Assembly (NCBI GenBank): GCA_026394055.1
Contig: JAPKYZ010000101.1
Location: forward strand, 62,001 to 126,000
Source of the DNA: Acidobacteriota bacterium
GTDB taxonomy: Bacteria > Acidobacteriota > Terriglobia > Bryobacterales > Bryobacteraceae
DNA: 64,000 nt
Reading direction: 5' to 3'
The position numbers and the translations under genes were made by a program. A model generated the notes under the pieces. The model saw only the letters and a program-made list of their open reading frames with translations. It was not told the origin of the DNA and did no database searches. This document shows positions 25,593-34,183 of the stretch, in pieces. How positions within the stretch are numbered: position 1 is the first letter of the stretch; the number at the start of each line of letters is the position of its first letter.

Positions 25593-26375
25593 ATGGGCTG
25601 CCGTATCCTTCCGCTCCTCCTGGCTGCGTTCATTTCATTAGACTTAACGGCGTGGGCACAGAAGACCCCCAAGTCGGCCGCTGAGATCCCGGCGCTGCTG
25701 GTAGCGGCTGCGTCCGATATGGCTCCGCTGGAGGCACCGCTCAAAGAAGCCTTTAAGGACGCCACCCTCACCTTCACCTTTGGGGCAAGCGGCATGCTGG
25801 CCCGTCAGATTGATGCCGGGGCTCCGTTTGATGTCTTCCTGTCGGCCAATGAGGCGCTGATGCTGGATTTGGTGAGCAAGGGCAAGGTTGAATCGAACGA
25901 TGTCCAGATTTTCGCCACCGGACGGCTGGCACTGTGGTCAAAGTCCGGAGCGATCCAGAACTTTGACGATTTCGCCAAGTTTCAGAAATTGAAGATCGCC
26001 ATCGCCAACCCGCAGCACGCACCCTACGGCTTGGCCGCCCAGCAATCGCTGAAGCGGTTCGGGATCTGGGAGCGGTACCAGCCCTCAATTGTGCTGGCCG
26101 AGAATGTCCGGCAGGCGTTTCAGTTTGCCGAAAGCGGCAATGTGGACGTCGCGCTGACGGCGTGGTCACTGGTGCATGACAAGGGCGGCATCCTGGTTCC
26201 CGCCGAAGCCCACGCCCCAATCCGGCAAGTAGGAGCCGAAATCCGGCGATCGAAGCAACGCAAGGCCGCGCGGAAGCTGGTCGAGTTCCTGATGTCGCCC
26301 GAGGGGCGGAAGCTGCTGACCGGCCATGGTCTATTTGTCAGCGCCTACCGGCCGAGTTTGAATTTGAAGAAATAG
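25593..26375 (+). CDS. modA: Molybdate ABC transporter substrate-binding protein (ModA-like)
   Basis: The 260-residue protein has a signal peptide ending near TAWAQ and the periplasmic binding-protein pattern of Mod[56 protein letters not shown] and a late segment around SPEGRKLL. The early serine (AASDM) and GASG would contact the oxyanion. Family members bind molybdate or tungstate. No modB or modC follows, so it either uses a transporter encoded elsewhere or is an orphan binding protein. ATG 25593 is preferred because of the adjacent -10 box. It diverges from dnaK. Confidence 0.85.
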   Translation: MGCRILPLLLAAFISLDLTAWAQKTPKSAAEIPALLVAAASDMAPLEAPLKEAFKDATLTFTFGASGMLARQIDAGAPFDVFLSANEALMLDLVSKGKVESNDVQIFATGRLALWSKSGAIQNFDDFAKFQKLKIAIANPQHAPYGLAAQQSLKRFGIWERYQPSIVLAENVRQAFQFAESGNVDVALTAWSLVHDKGGILVPAEAHAPIRQVGAEIRRSKQRKAARKLVEFLMSPEGRKLLTGHGLFVSAYRPSLNLKK

Positions 26376-26452
26376 CGTTCGCCTCAAGTGCGGGCAAGTG
26401 GGAAAACGCCTCCAGCCGTCCCAAGAAATAAGATACCACTGATATCTGATGG

Positions 26453-26473
26453 TTAATGCTTCCGAAACATTAA
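26453..26473 (+). terminator. Weak hairpin downstream of the ModA-like gene
   Basis: TTAATG, nine bases and CATTAA form a 6-bp AT-rich stem 78 bases past the stop, with no T-tract. The rest of the 277-base gap holds only a possible -10 TATACT at 26601-26606 for the next operon. Confidence 0.25.
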
Positions 26474-26652
26474 ACCCATTGACTGGAGATGAACGCCGCA
26501 CAATCAAACCACATAAGGAGGAATCATCTTACTCAAGAAGAATTTTCCCATGAGGTCTTTCCTGCAATGAGCCAAGAGAAGCGTCCTCGTGCGATGCGGT
26601 TATACTGCCACAAACATTGTCAGAGCCTGAATACATCGGTTCGGAGGTAAAC

Positions 26653-27153
26653 GTGTCCATTTTTCATGCACTTTCTGGCCTCATGCTCCTAACCTGGGCA
26701 ACTTTGGCTAACGCACAAACATTGTCGCCAACTCCACCGCCAGGCGATCCCGAAACCACCGCTATTTTCCTTCGGGTCCACGCTTCGTTACTCGACGACA
26801 TTGACGCGCTTTCAGCGCGAAACACCGCCGCTGCGCAAGCGGCATACAAAGAGTTGGCGGAAAGAATCGGAGTAAAGGCCGCCACGCTTCCGAAACTGCA
26901 AACCGCTCATCGGCGGCTCCAAGGTGACGTGGGAAAGCTTGATCAGGAGATACTCGCTTACCTTCACAACCGGGCTGCTCAGCTGACGACTGTGGATGCC
27001 ACTGTGCTGAGAAAGTTCGAGCAGCAACGCCAGGAATCTATCCAGGCCGCCGTTCGCGGGCTGGAGGCCGATTTGGGAAGCGACTGGATCGTCATCAAAC
27101 AATACGTCGACACGACATTCCGCCACTATATCAAGAGGAGCACCCTGCAATGA
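26653..27153 (+). CDS. Small secreted helical protein, first gene of an AT-richer operon
   Basis: The 166-residue product starts at GTG 26653, five bases after GGAGG, with a signal peptide (LSGLMLLTWATLANAQ). The mature part is predicted mostly helical: FLRVHASLLDDIDAL, AAYKELAERIGV, RRLQGDVGKLDQEILAYL and KFEQQRQESIQAAVRGLEAD. I recognise no family. The stop overlaps the next start by ATGA, so the two are translationally coupled. Codon use is visibly more AT-rich than in neighbours. It may form a helical dimer or interact with the 401-residue product of the next gene; this is inference from order only. Confidence 0.7.
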   Translation: MSIFHALSGLMLLTWATLANAQTLSPTPPPGDPETTAIFLRVHASLLDDIDALSARNTAAAQAAYKELAERIGVKAATLPKLQTAHRRLQGDVGKLDQEILAYLHNRAAQLTTVDATVLRKFEQQRQESIQAAVRGLEADLGSDWIVIKQYVDTTFRHYIKRSTLQ

Positions 27154-28355
27154 TCTTGCAATTCGTTTCGTTCTTATTTGTTTTTGTGTTTTGCGCGGAA
27201 GCAACAATTGCGCAATGCACATCTAGTGACACTGTCATTTATGGTGTCTATTATCCGATAACGCGGTTAGACGGAAACAACGTATGGGGATATTCTGAGA
27301 CAACCATTGTGGGATCCTATCGGAACTATTGGCGGCCCTACATCACCGGCTATATGTCGCGCAATGGTAGCCAAATTGGCAGCCCGGTTGGCGAGCTCGG
27401 CCCAGGATCGAATGGAGGTACGCAATCTGTGACGATGACGCCCACTCTTTCGGTTTGGGGGCCAGGTACCTACTCGATGCGCGCCTTTCATCGCGCCTTC
27501 AACTGGGTTTGCGGTTATTGGGTACCGCCCTATTCTAATGGTTGGGACGGAAATTCCTATTCCTCACCCAATCTAACCGTTGAAAGACCGGTCATCTCGC
27601 GGACCGTAGTGCCGTACTTTTTGGGGCCCGGGGTTGTGTCCAGCAATGACTACTCAAGTCAGACGCAGATGAGCGTTAACTCCAAAGGCGCGCCTGAAAC
27701 TCCCCAGTGGAGGTTTGAGTCGGGCTCGACATACGGCACCTTGAACTGTACGAATTGCGCTTCCCCCATCTATCAGGCAACGGCTCCTGGCTCGTCGTGT
27801 GGCGCATATAATGTTGTGCTAAAGGCCAGCTTCAACGGCTTCGATTCCGAGGCTTTCTATATTGATAATCAGTCGCCAAACTTGCTTCAGTATGTTCGAA
27901 CGGATCACTACATACCGCCGCAGGGTGGATGGCAGTCTGAAGTGTTCTATCGGGTGCAGAGCGGGTGCAATATTCAGATGACGAATGTTCAGGCTAACGA
28001 GGTCTTCTTGAGTTGGAGCCAATTCAATGGATCCAATTGGGATGCACCGCTGGAGGCCACAGGGTTTTCGAATTTGGCGTTCGACAGCGGCACAGGAAGC
28101 TGGCTTCTTCGAGATATTCTCTATGAAGTGCCGGTGGTTGGAAAAACACCGCAACCGATGAATGCCGGCACGAATGGATTGAGTATAGCTCAACAGTGGT
28201 TAATGACGCAGCACTTGCAAAAATGGCGGATAGGTTCGACTGACAATGGCGGGTCAATAGTAGGCGGACCACGTCAAGGCAACGATGCGACCGCTAAGGG
28301 AGTTGTCGTTGGTTCCAATCCGCACTATCACTATATCGATCACGGCTCACATTGA
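27150..28355 (+). CDS. Secreted protein of unknown function, cysteine- and aromatic-rich
   Basis: The 401-residue protein has a signal peptide (FVSFLFVFVFCAEATIAQ) and a beta-rich mature part containing YSETTIVGSYRNYWRPYITG, WGPGTYSMRAFHRAFNWVCGYW, a LNCTNCASP segment and PGSSCGAYNVVLKASFNG. The pattern suggests extracellular immunoglobulin-like domains held by disulfides, and the C-terminus ends in an His-rich HYHYIDHGSH tail, a possible metal-binding end. No known family is recognised. It overlaps the preceding small gene by four bases and is followed 13 bases later by the HEAT-repeat protein, with GGAGG between. Confidence 0.75.
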   Translation: MILQFVSFLFVFVFCAEATIAQCTSSDTVIYGVYYPITRLDGNNVWGYSETTIVGSYRNYWRPYITGYMSRNGSQIGSPVGELGPGSNGGTQSVTMTPTLSVWGPGTYSMRAFHRAFNWVCGYWVPPYSNGWDGNSYSSPNLTVERPVISRTVVPYFLGPGVVSSNDYSSQTQMSVNSKGAPETPQWRFESGSTYGTLNCTNCASPIYQATAPGSSCGAYNVVLKASFNGFDSEAFYIDNQSPNLLQYVRTDHYIPPQGGWQSEVFYRVQSGCNIQMTNVQANEVFLSWSQFNGSNWDAPLEATGFSNLAFDSGTGSWLLRDILYEVPVVGKTPQPMNAGTNGLSIAQQWLMTQHLQKWRIGSTDNGGSIVGGPRQGNDATAKGVVVGSNPHYHYIDHGSH

Positions 28356-28368
28356 CGGAGGTATATAT

Positions 28369-29502
28369 ATGCAAACAAATACTCACACACTGCTGCGGGT
28401 CATCATTCTCGTAGTGATGTGCACCTTTTTGTCAGCTGCCTCTTCGGTCCCAAACTTGACGGCGGCGTCCGATGTAATTGTAGTTGCAAGGATAGTCGGC
28501 GGCAACAATACACAGCAATCTCGCGAACTTAGCTTTATCGTTGATCATGTACTGAAGGGCGATCTGCGGCCGGGCGTACTGGTCCGCGCTGCTGTTGTGG
28601 CGGCTGCCGGTCGGGCCCAAGCCCTTCTGCCCCCCACATTGGAAGCTGGCTTAGTCTTTCTAAAGCGGGTCAACGATGGGTCTTTCAGTGTGTTGTCTGC
28701 GGAGAGTGGAGAGTTGGGTTTGCGTGATGCATATCTGCCTCTTTTGCCGGGGCAGCCCGCGTTTTCTAATCCGAATAGCTCGCCCTTGGAAGCAGTGCAT
28801 CAAATACTTGTGAGCTCCATCGAGCGAGGATCAACGGATGAGCAATACTTGAAGAGAGTCGTCCCGAAGCTCTCACCAACCCATTCCCCCTTTGCAACAA
28901 TGGCACTTCGACGATGGTCTGAAAGCTCCTCCACGCAGCTACGGCTATTGGCCATAGGATCTCTAGTTGGTACAGGGGACGGGCAGGCGGTAATCGCGTT
29001 AAGAGCGGATCTCATGACTTCCTCGTCGGCGCCGCTAGCCCGGGCTACGGCGGGCAGTCTTCATGCCTTCCGGAATCCTGATCCACAGGCAGTAGCCGCG
29101 CTGGGCGATATTGCACGCTCGTCAAGGCAGTCGAAAGAGGTTCAGGAGGCGGTTGCGGCTGCCCTGCAAAATGTTCACACCCGCGAATCGCTGCCAGCGC
29201 TGTATTCTCTGCTAGATAGTCCGCATGCGTCGGTAAGGCAAACCGCGATTGCAGGACTCAGCGCCTTCGCGTTGCAAATGCGGATCCCAAAAGACTCGGC
29301 GGATGCGATGGAGGCTTTGGATGAAGTCTTGAATCCTGGCAGACGGCGGAAGTTGCCCGCGGCGGACGCTCCTTTTGACACCGAAGAAGTTCGGCAGTTC
29401 GCCCATTTTGGGCCATTTGTCAGCCCGGCCGATGAAGCCCGGACCAGCACATTCTGGAAAAACTGGTGCGCGGTTAACTTCGGCCTGACTGGGGCCCCCT
29501 GA
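28369..29502 (+). CDS. Secreted HEAT-repeat protein
   Basis: The 377-residue protein starts at ATG 28369, seven bases after GGAGG (28357-28361), with an export signal (VIILVVMCTFLSAASS). Residues of about 25-130 form a beta-rich domain (DVIVVARIVGG, FIVDHVLKGDLRPG); residues of about 150-340 are HEAT-type helical repeats (LRLLAIGSLVGTGDGQAV, VQEAVAAALQNV, ASVRQTAIAGLSAF). HEAT repeats bind proteins. It is the third gene of the AT-richer operon and ends just before a Gfo/Idh gene. I cannot assign a function. Confidence 0.78.
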   Translation: MQTNTHTLLRVIILVVMCTFLSAASSVPNLTAASDVIVVARIVGGNNTQQSRELSFIVDHVLKGDLRPGVLVRAAVVAAAGRAQALLPPTLEAGLVFLKRVNDGSFSVLSAESGELGLRDAYLPLLPGQPAFSNPNSSPLEAVHQILVSSIERGSTDEQYLKRVVPKLSPTHSPFATMALRRWSESSSTQLRLLAIGSLVGTGDGQAVIALRADLMTSSSAPLARATAGSLHAFRNPDPQAVAALGDIARSSRQSKEVQEAVAAALQNVHTRESLPALYSLLDSPHASVRQTAIAGLSAFALQMRIPKDSADAMEALDEVLNPGRRRKLPAADAPFDTEEVRQFAHFGPFVSPADEARTSTFWKNWCAVNFGLTGAP

Positions 29503-29550
29503 CAATGGCGGGTGGCGCACCAGACGCCACCCCAGGCCCCCACGGGCAGC

Positions 29551-29556
29551 TATGAT
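29551..29556 (+). promoter_or_regulatory. -10 box at a predicted leaderless start (Gfo/Idh gene)
   Basis: TATGAT ends 6 bases before ATG 29563. This selects that start over the upstream frame extension to 29512, and no Shine-Dalgarno is present. Confidence 0.55.
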
Positions 29557-29562
29557 GGGGCC

Positions 29563-30666
29563 ATGGACACGACACGCCGGGCGATCCTGGCCTCCGGCGC
29601 GGCTTGGCTGCCGCAGCTCAACTCGACTCTGGGGGCGCAGGAGAAGCCCTTGCGCTTTGGCCTGGCGGGCCTAGTGCATGGCCACGCCTCCGGCTTCCTG
29701 CGCGGCTTGGCCAATCGCACTGATGTCGAACTGGCCGGCGTGTTTGACCCGGACCCGGCGTTACACAAGAAGTACTCGAGCCTATTCAAGCTGGAAAAGA
29801 CCCCCTTCTTCACCGACTTGGGCAAGATGCTGGATGAGACCAAGCCGGAAGCGGTGGGCGCCTTCACCAGCACACTGGAGCATCCGGTGGTGGTGCGCGA
29901 ATGCACCAAACGCAAGATCCCGATGATGATGGAGAAGCCGCTGGCCGTCTCGAACGAACATGCCCGCGAGATCGCCAAACTGTCGCGCGAATCCGGGACG
30001 CCCGTCATCGTGAACTACGAAACCACCTGGTACCGCAGCCACGGCGCGCTGTGGAATCTGGTGAAGCAGCAGAAGTTTGCCGGCGAGATCCGGAAGATGG
30101 TGGCGATGGACGGCCACCAGGGGCCGAAGGAAATCGGCACCGGCCCGGAGTTCTTCAACTGGCTAACCGACCCGGTGAAGAACGGCGCCGGCGCCCTGTT
30201 TGATTTTGGCTGCTACGGCGCCAACCTCTGCACCTGGCTGATGGACAACGCCCGGCCCTTGTCCGTCACCGCCCGCGTCCAGCAGATGAAGCCCCACATC
30301 TATTCGAAGGTGGATGACGAAGCCAACATCATCGTCGAGTATCCCAAGGCCGTGGGCCTGATCGAAGGCTCCTGGAACTGGCCCTACGGCCGCAAGGACT
30401 TTGAGGTCTACACCGAGAGCGGCTGTGCCCACGCCATCGGCGGCAACGTGCTCCGCGTGCGCCGCCCGAAGGCGAAGGACGAGGAAGTGCTCACGCCAGA
30501 CCCGCTGGCCCCCGCCGAGCGTGACCCCATCTCCTACCTGGCCGCCATCGTCCGCGGCACGCTGAAGCCGGGCGGTTTGTCGTCGCTTGAGAACAACCTG
30601 ATCGCGACTGAGATTCTGGTGGCGGCCCGGGAGTCGGCCAAGAGCGGGCTGACAGTGAAGTTGTAG
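29563..30666 (+). CDS. Gfo/Idh/MocA family oxidoreductase with Tat signal
   Basis: The 367-residue protein begins with a twin-arginine leader (TTRRAILASGAAWL) and then a Rossmann domain (LRFGLAGLVHGHASGFLRG, where the usual GxGxxG is altered to GLVHGH). EKPLA, the family's catalytic lysine motif, is present in MMEKPLAVS, followed by the beta domain. Family members are NAD(P)-dependent sugar or inositol dehydrogenases; Tat-exported versions are common in Bryobacterales and probably act on periplasmic sugars. The unusual nucleotide loop is notable. It stands alone, with a 7-bp hairpin at its stop. Confidence 0.88.
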   Translation: MDTTRRAILASGAAWLPQLNSTLGAQEKPLRFGLAGLVHGHASGFLRGLANRTDVELAGVFDPDPALHKKYSSLFKLEKTPFFTDLGKMLDETKPEAVGAFTSTLEHPVVVRECTKRKIPMMMEKPLAVSNEHAREIAKLSRESGTPVIVNYETTWYRSHGALWNLVKQQKFAGEIRKMVAMDGHQGPKEIGTGPEFFNWLTDPVKNGAGALFDFGCYGANLCTWLMDNARPLSVTARVQQMKPHIYSKVDDEANIIVEYPKAVGLIEGSWNWPYGRKDFEVYTESGCAHAIGGNVLRVRRPKAKDEEVLTPDPLAPAERDPISYLAAIVRGTLKPGGLSSLENNLIATEILVAARESAKSGLTVKL

Positions 30667-30685
30667 CCTTCGGTCTTTGGCTACA
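30662..30685. terminator. Hairpin between convergent genes
   Basis: TGTAGCC, ten bases and GGCTACA form a perfect 7-bp stem that includes the Gfo/Idh stop codon. It lies between convergent genes and could end both transcripts. Neither strand has a T-tract. Confidence 0.4.
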
Positions 30686-30701
30686 CAAAGGCGTCGGCGA
30701 A

Positions 30702-31124
30702 CTAGTCGGCTGGACGACTGCGGCGGTCCAGTAATTGGACGTATTGAGATGGCGTGATCACCCGGGTACGTTCCCAGATCACCGGGAAGTGACGGATGTT
30801 TCGAGTGATGAGCAAATCCGCGTTGGCGGCCTGCGCAAGTTCAAGAACCATGTCGTCGTTGGGATCAGGCGATACCTGGAGTTTCACTTCCGGCTCGACG
30901 AATTCGGCTTGTACCGCAATGACGTACAAAAGCCCCTCGATTTCCTTGGGCGGCAGACGGAATTTGGGCCGGTAGAGAACCTCGCGATACTCGTTCCAGA
31001 GGGGTGTACTGAGACAGAACTGTCTTTCCAGGCGGATGTCCGGAATGAGGATCTTCCAGACCGGACTGGTGGCCGCCAAAGCGGCACTAACCACAACGTT
31101 TGTGTCGAGGACGACCCTCGTCAA
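30702..31124 (-). CDS. PIN-domain toxin (TIGR00305-like)
   Basis: The 140-residue protein has the PIN fold acidic residues in order: VVLDTNVVVSA, LWNEYREVL, DPNDDMVLELA and NADLLITRN. Length and phrases match the putative toxin family with a PIN domain that cleaves RNA in a Mg-dependent way. Its start overlaps the stop of the upstream 67-residue gene by ATGA. It is therefore probably a type II toxin with the antitoxin gene first. Confidence 0.85.
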   Translation of the reverse strand: MTRVVLDTNVVVSAALAATSPVWKILIPDIRLERQFCLSTPLWNEYREVLYRPKFRLPPKEIEGLLYVIAVQAEFVEPEVKLQVSPDPNDDMVLELAQAANADLLITRNIRHFPVIWERTRVITPSQYVQLLDRRSRPAD

Positions 31125-31324
31125 GCCGCTTTTCTCGGACGCTTCGCCGACCGGCCGCTTTGGCGAACGGCCTTGATTTCCGCGTTGACCTCGGCCAGGG
31201 TGGCAGCGCGAGCGCCTCGCGCGCGAATGGCCGCCCTAACGCCCTCGGCTACCGCGAGAATAGTGTGATTACCCGATGCTTCGCCGGCGACCTGCGGCAC
31301 GATCTGCTTGGCAACACGAGCCAT
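31121..31324 (-). CDS. Putative antitoxin for the PIN toxin
   Basis: The 67-residue protein has no recognisable family. It is rich in Ala and Arg with a helical middle (GVRAAIRARGARAATLAEVNAEIKAVRQ) and a basic tail (SGRSAKRPRKAA). Its antitoxin role is inferred from position: it precedes the PIN gene with a four-base overlap and starts from a leaderless-type promoter. Short, Ala/Arg-rich antitoxins are common with TIGR00305 toxins. Confidence 0.6.
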   Translation of the reverse strand: MARVAKQIVPQVAGEASGNHTILAVAEGVRAAIRARGARAATLAEVNAEIKAVRQSGRSAKRPRKAA

Positions 31325-31331
31325 TAGCTCA

Positions 31332-31337
31332 AGAATA
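31332..31337 (-). promoter_or_regulatory. -10 box at a predicted leaderless start (PIN pair)
   Basis: TATTCT on the minus strand ends 7 bases before ATG 31324. It lies three bases past the end of xerC. Confidence 0.5.
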
Positions 31338-31339
31338 CC

Positions 31340-32251
31340 TTACGCCTTCGGGTGCGCCTTGTCATACACCTGGATCAGCCCCTCCAGCGACACCTGCGTG
31401 TACTTCTGCGTGGTCGACAGCAGGGAGTGGCCGAGCAGTTCCTGGATTGTCCGCAAGTCCGCTCCAGCCGACAGCAGGTGCGTGGCGAAGGCGTGGCGGA
31501 GGGTGTGGGGGTGGATGGAGGAGTCGCCTTCCAGCATCCGGGCGTAGAGCGCGATGATGCCGCGCGCGCCGCGGTCGGTGAGGCGGCCGCCGCGGTGGTT
31601 GACGAGCAGCGGCGCGTGGCCCGCCAAGATCACCGGCGGGCGGACTTCGAGATAGGCGGCCAGAGCAGTGGCGGCGCCGCCACTGAACGGCACGATCCGT
31701 TCCTTCTTACCCTTCCCTCGGACGCGGAGCCAGCCGTCACGCTGGTCGATGTCAGCCAGATTCAGACCCACCAGCTCACTAATGCGCAGACCCGCGCCGT
31801 AGAGCAGCTCAAAGATCAGCCGGTCCCGTTCCGGGTGTGGGCGGGGCAGCTTTTGCGAGGCGACGCCGTCGATCAGCCGGTTGGTCTGCTCTTCGCTGGG
31901 CACCTTCGGCAGGCGTTGCGGCACCTTCGGGGTGCGCAACAACTTGGCTGGGTTCAGCTCCACTTGGCCGCGGCGCAGCAGGAACTGGAACCAACTGCGG
32001 ATGCAAGCCACTTTGCGGCGAATCGAAACGGCGGCCAGGCCGCGATCATGCAGTTCACCCAACCATTCCCGCAGCAGCAGCAGATCAATCGCGGTAACCG
32101 CCGGCTCATTTCCGCCGCGGCCCAGGTATTCGACAAATTGCGCCAGATCCGCGCCGTAGTTGCGCAGCGTATGCGGCGATACGTTCTCGCGCGCACGCTC
32201 CGCCAGATACTCGTGCGTCCAATCAGCCAGCGTGGGTGAGGAGGTGGGCAT
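31340..32251 (-). CDS. xerC: Tyrosine recombinase XerC
   Basis: The 303-residue protein has an N-terminal SAM-like domain (LADWTHEYLAERARENVSPHTLRNYGADL) and a catalytic domain with the Arg in the GAGLRISEL region, HTLRHAFATHLL (His-x-x-Arg), a later GHSLLSTTQKYT with the catalytic Tyr, and the closing LIQVYDKAHPKA, typical of chromosomal XerC/CodV. It resolves chromosome dimers at dif. It follows trmFO with a 29-base overlap, the same pair found in Firmicutes. It is a housekeeping recombinase, not evidence of an integrated element. Confidence 0.93.
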   Translation of the reverse strand: MPTSSPTLADWTHEYLAERARENVSPHTLRNYGADLAQFVEYLGRGGNEPAVTAIDLLLLREWLGELHDRGLAAVSIRRKVACIRSWFQFLLRRGQVELNPAKLLRTPKVPQRLPKVPSEEQTNRLIDGVASQKLPRPHPERDRLIFELLYGAGLRISELVGLNLADIDQRDGWLRVRGKGKKERIVPFSGGAATALAAYLEVRPPVILAGHAPLLVNHRGGRLTDRGARGIIALYARMLEGDSSIHPHTLRHAFATHLLSAGADLRTIQELLGHSLLSTTQKYTQVSLEGLIQVYDKAHPKA

Positions 32252-33533
32252 CCATGCTCTCGATGGCGCGGCGGCAGACAGCGGCGTGTCGTGCTTGCTT
32301 ATCTTTCTTGAAGCCCTCTACCTTGGGCAGCAGGTCGAAGGTGATGTTGGCCGGTTGATAGTGATTGGGGTCTGCGTGGGCGACGTAGTGGCACAGTGAC
32401 CCAATGGCGGTGTCGCGCGGAAAGGCTTCGCCCGTGATCAAGTGATGCGCGGCGGCCAAGCCGGTGGCGATCGATTCGACATAGCCTTCCACGCCGCAGA
32501 CCTGCCCGGCAAAGTAGAGCCGCGGGTCCGCCTTCATGCGCAGCGCTTCGTCGAGCAGCGTCGGCCCGTTGATGTAGGTATTGCGGTGGATCTGGCCGTA
32601 GCGGAGAAATTCGGCTTGTTCGAGCCCCGGGATCAGCCGGAAGATCCGCTGCTGTTCGCCGAAGCGCAGGTGGTTCTGGAAGCCCACCAGGTTGTAGCTA
32701 TCCGAGCGCACGTTCTCCTTGCGCAGCTGCACCACCGCCCAAGGGCGGCGTCCGGTGCGCGGGTCGGTTAAGCCCATCGGCTTCATCGGACCAAAGCGCA
32801 GCGTCTCGCGGCCGCGGCGCGCCAGCTCTTCCACCGGCAGGCAGGCCTCAAAGAACGGGCACGAGGGCTGATCGTCCGGGATATGCGCCGGGACGCTATC
32901 GCCTGCGACCAGGGCGTCGAGGAACCGCTCGTACTCTACTTTGTTGAACGGACAGTTGAGGTAGTCGTCCGTGCCGTCGAGCGATTTGCCATATCGTGAT
33001 GCCGCGAAAGCAATGCTCAGGTCAATCGATTCGGCATCGACGATCGGGCTGATGGCGTCATAAAAGAAAAGCCGATCGCTGCCCGTACGGCGGCCGATAT
33101 CGGCGGCCAGCGCGTCACTGGTCAGCGGTCCGCTGGCGACGATCACCGTGCCTGATTCCGGTAACGCCGTCACCTCTTCGCGCCGAAGCGTAATGCGCGG
33201 GTGGCTTTCGATCGCACGGGAGACGCCTTCGGCAAACGTCACGCGGTCCACCGTCAGTGCGTGACCCGCCGGAACGCGCGCCTCCGCCGCCACCTTCAGC
33301 AGCATGGAGCCCATGCGGCGCAGCTCCTGCTTGAGCAGCCACGGCGCGGTGTTCTCGCTTTCACTCTTGAGTGAATTGGAGCAGACCAGCTCCGCCAGCC
33401 GGTCCGTCTGGTGTGCCGCGGTCGACCGCTGCGGCCGCATCTCATAAAGCGTCACATCCCGCCCGGACTCCGCCAACTGCCAAGCCGCTTCACAGCCGGC
33501 CAACCCGCCACCGATCACTGAAACTGGTTCCAC
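32223..33533 (-). CDS. trmFO: Methylenetetrahydrofolate-tRNA-(uracil-5-)-methyltransferase TrmFO
   Basis: The 436-residue protein begins [21 protein letters not shown], the FAD-binding GxGxxG, followed by [22 protein letters not shown] and further TrmFO signatures ([26 protein letters not shown]-like). TrmFO makes ribothymidine at position 54 of tRNA with methylene-THF and FAD. The start is GTG 33533; the long frame extension to 33836 crosses the divergent HNH gene. Length matches the family. It is translated ahead of xerC with a 29-base overlap. Confidence 0.95.
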   Translation of the reverse strand: [436 protein letters not shown]

Positions 33534-33572
33534 GCTTCTTCTATGATTGCTGATTCCCGGGATACCAGGGGT

Positions 33573-33578
33573 TATGAT
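33573..33578 (+). promoter_or_regulatory. Possible -10 box of the HNH gene
   Basis: TATGAT ends 9 bases before ATG 33588, one of the leaderless-type pairs. An alternative start at ATG 33543 would place the box inside the coding region. Confidence 0.4.
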
Positions 33579-33587
33579 GCCTTCAGG

Positions 33588-34160
33588 ATGGAGATCCGTA
33601 CGGTTGGAGAGTTGCTGCACTGGTCGTATGCCAACCTCGTAATGGCTCATGCGGCGGTAGCGGCCAAGCGCCTGAAGTATGGCCGGACACAGTTCATCAT
33701 TCGAGCGCGTCTCTATGCCGGGCTGAACAAGGGCACGATGAGTATCGGCCCGCTGGCGGATGATGAGCGGCTGAAGATGGTACTGCCCCAGGCCTGCTGT
33801 TACTGCGAGGATCGGCAACATCTTGCCGCCGACCACCTGATCGCCACCAAGCGCGGCGGAGCCAACTGTGGCGACAATCTTGTCTGGGCCTGCCGAAGCT
33901 GCAATAGCTCCAAAGGGGCTTCGGATGCGCTAAAATAGCGGGCGAAGCGGAATCAGTTCCCGCCGCTATTGGTACTGAGGCGTTACCTGAAAATCGCGCT
34001 CGAGATCAGCGGTAAAGAAGGCATCATGGGTGTTCCGGTGGAGGAAGCCGGAGGTACGCAGTTTTCGCTGTCTGCGATTCCCCGGCAGTATCCGGCGCCC
34101 GATCAGCTGAAGCTATGGATTACTCCAATTGGACTTCAGCAATCTCGCGACGACGACTAG
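33588..34160 (+). pseudogene. HNH endonuclease-like gene interrupted by an in-frame amber codon
   Basis: The first part (33588-33938) encodes an HNH nuclease domain: CCYCEDRQHLAADHLIA, then GGANCGDNLVWACRSCNSSKG, with the CxxC pairs, the DH dyad and the Asn all intact. A TAG at 33936-33938 ends it after DALK. The same frame then continues without further stops as RAKRNQFPPLLVLRRYLKIA and on to 34160, which reads like the natural C-terminus, including basic-aromatic FPPLLVLRRYLK. A single TGG to TAG change would explain this. It is either a recent pseudogene, a truncated but active nuclease, or an amber read-through case. Confidence 0.75.
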
Positions 34161-34183
34161 CGGAACAACTGTCCAGGCTTCGA

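Noticed and set aside
26376-26652. Small RNA or riboswitch in the gap before the AT-richer operon
   Set aside because: Only a weak AT-rich hairpin and a -10-like TATACT are visible; no conserved riboswitch core was recognised.
31340-32251. Tyrosine recombinase as sign of an integrated element
   Set aside because: It matches housekeeping XerC and is paired with trmFO, as in other bacteria; no att-like repeats or phage genes lie nearby.
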